6,823 nucleotides of DNA, from NCBI GenBank assembly GCA_002725275.1, contig PBOE01000013.1, positions 20,768 through 27,590 on the forward strand, in the 5' to 3' direction. How positions within the stretch are numbered: position 1 is the first letter of the stretch; each line of letters starts with the position of its first letter. This DNA is from Methanobacteriota archaeon. GTDB lineage: Archaea; Thermoplasmatota; Poseidoniia; Poseidoniales; Poseidoniaceae. The position numbers and the translations under genes were made by a program. The notes below the pieces were generated by a model. That model had not been told where the DNA came from, made no database searches, and saw only the letters and a list, made by a program, of their open reading frames with translations. Below are positions 5,955-6,823 of this stretch, in pieces.

Positions 5955-6823
5955 AGTTCGGCCCACACCCGGCCGAGCCCGGCCTCCAATCCCACGGTGC
6001 ACGACCAGCCCAACAGGGACTCAGCGGCGGAGGTGTCGGGCAAACGACGCTGCGAATCGCCGTGGTAGCCACCGCCAAGCACGCAATCGACGGCCATCGA
6101 ACCCACCGTTCGGTTCACGGCCTCGGCCAGCGAACGCATGCTGACCTCCTCCGTTGACCCCAAGTTGAAGCTCCGTCCCGACAGCGAGGAACCGTCCAAT
6201 CCAACGTCCAATGAGCCCGCTCGGTAAAACCCGTCCACGATGTCGTCGATGTGCGTCATGCTCCGGGTCTGCTGCCCGTCCCCGTGAATCATCATCGGTC
6301 GTTGCTCCAGCACGGCACGAAAGAACATCCCCACGACCTGGCCGTAGGCGTCTCCCAGCATGTTTGCACCGTAGGCGTTGAACGGACGAACGATGCGCCC
6401 GTCCAACCCCTTGGCCGCTGCGTGTTGAACCACGACCTCGTCGAGGTACTTGCTTGCGCCGTAGGAAAAGCGCTGGTGAGAGGCGGCGGACGGGAAGCGA
6501 CTGTGGTCCTCGTCCAGAAGGGGCATCCGTTCGTTTTCGCCGTAGGCTTCAGGGGACGAAGCCAGAACGAAACGAGCGCCCCACGCCGTTGCTTTCCGCA
6601 CCGCACACAGCGTGCCGTTGACGTTGACGTCGATGACCTCCATGGCGGCTTCGTGGAACCACTTGGTGCCGTTGATGGCCGCCAAATGATGCACCAGATC
6701 AACCCGACCGAGGGCATCATGACAGCGCTGCAAATCCGAAGGTTTGACCACGTCGCCTTCGATCACGGTCAAGCAAGGGTGGTCCTTGACCGATTCAAGG
6801 TTGGACGGCGAACCGCGCCAAAA
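5939..6823 (-). CDS. NAD-dependent sugar-nucleotide epimerase/dehydratase (5' end beyond the window)
   Basis: 294 residues are visible, entering in frame from the right edge. The missing start should hold the G-x-x-G-x-x-G Rossmann motif and roughly 30 more residues. The visible part opens with FWRGSPSNLE, the end of the second Rossmann strand in this extended short-chain dehydrogenase family. It then shows the NAD-binding HHLAA (45-49), the catalytic Ser region LASSPEAYGE (87-96), and the catalytic Y121-x3-K125 in YGASK. The nucleotide-sugar-binding RPFNAYG follows, then HGDGQQTRSMTHIDDIVDG and the C-terminal FNLGSTEEVSMRSLA. Such enzymes oxidise the sugar at C4 using NAD and then epimerise, dehydrate or decarboxylate it. 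UDP-glucose 4-epimerase-like or dTDP-glucose 4,6-dehydratase-like activity are both possible. Dehydratases usually carry an Asp-Glu pair beside the Ser/Thr; here the neighbours are Ser-Pro-Glu, which leans towards an epimerase or related enzyme. It is convergent with the flavin-reductase gene and belongs to a separate unit running in from the right. Confidence 0.93.
   Translation of the reverse strand, partial: FWRGSPSNLESVKDHPCLTVIEGDVVKPSDLQRCHDALGRVDLVHHLAAINGTKWFHEAAMEVIDVNVNGTLCAVRKATAWGARFVLASSPEAYGENERMPLLDEDHSRFPSAASHQRFSYGASKYLDEVVVQHAAAKGLDGRIVRPFNAYGANMLGDAYGQVVGMFFRAVLEQRPMMIHGDGQQTRSMTHIDDIVDGFYRAGSLDVGLDGSSLSGRSFNLGSTEEVSMRSLAEAVNRTVGSMAVDCVLGGGYHGDSQRRLPDTSAAESLLGWSCTVGLEAGLGRVWAELQAGP

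Noticed and set aside
6721..6772. Treating the epimerase as complete from an internal TTG at 6772
   Set aside because: The frame continues to the right edge with family-typical residues (FWRGSPSNLE), and the Rossmann glycine motif is not yet reached, so the gene is cut by the window edge.
1..6823. CRISPR array, insertion sequence, tRNA or other RNA gene
   Set aside because: No regularly spaced near-identical DNA repeats, transposase motifs, terminal inverted repeats or cloverleaf-like sequences were seen. The repeats that exist are protein-level only.

Overview
The window looks like part of a GC-rich archaeal genome. My best inference is a Thermoplasmatota relative such as Marine Group II (Candidatus Poseidoniales). 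This rests on the very long secreted protein built from NEW3/CARDB-like repeats and on the AT-rich divergent promoter region with TATA-like elements. No rRNA, tRNA or taxon marker gene is present, so a bacterial source cannot be excluded. Coding density is very high. The only gap between genes longer than a few bases is the 187-base stretch at 3988-4174.

Left half, minus strand (1-3987): two genes are read leftward and overlap. The first is a 145-residue, charged, cytoplasmic-type protein of unknown function (3550-3987). The second is a secreted protein (from about 3566, leaving the window at base 1) with a signal peptide, nine Ig-like repeats about 110-130 residues apart, 18 N-glycosylation sequons and only one cysteine in 1188 visible residues. 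It is probably a cell-surface or S-layer-associated protein.

Centre and right, plus strand (4175-5954): three tightly packed genes form an apparent operon. They encode a Bcp/PrxQ-type peroxiredoxin, a left-handed beta-helix (hexapeptide) acyltransferase resembling sugar-nucleotide N-acetyltransferases, and a flavin-reductase-like FMN-binding protein with an unusual N-terminal extension. The gaps are 9 bases and then an 11-base overlap, each start with its own Shine-Dalgarno-like sequence.

Right end, minus strand (5939-6823): a partial NAD-dependent sugar-nucleotide epimerase/dehydratase enters from the right edge. It converges on the flavin-reductase gene with a 16-base tail-to-tail overlap.

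Together, the epimerase and the acyltransferase suggest nucleotide-sugar or surface-glycan synthesis. The peroxiredoxin and the flavoprotein suggest redox defence or flavin chemistry. Linking the glycan genes to the sequon-rich surface protein is inference from proximity only. I found no mobile element, CRISPR array, RNA gene or convincing terminator. The least explained items are the orphan 145-residue gene, the start of the surface-protein gene, and the extension on the flavin reductase.
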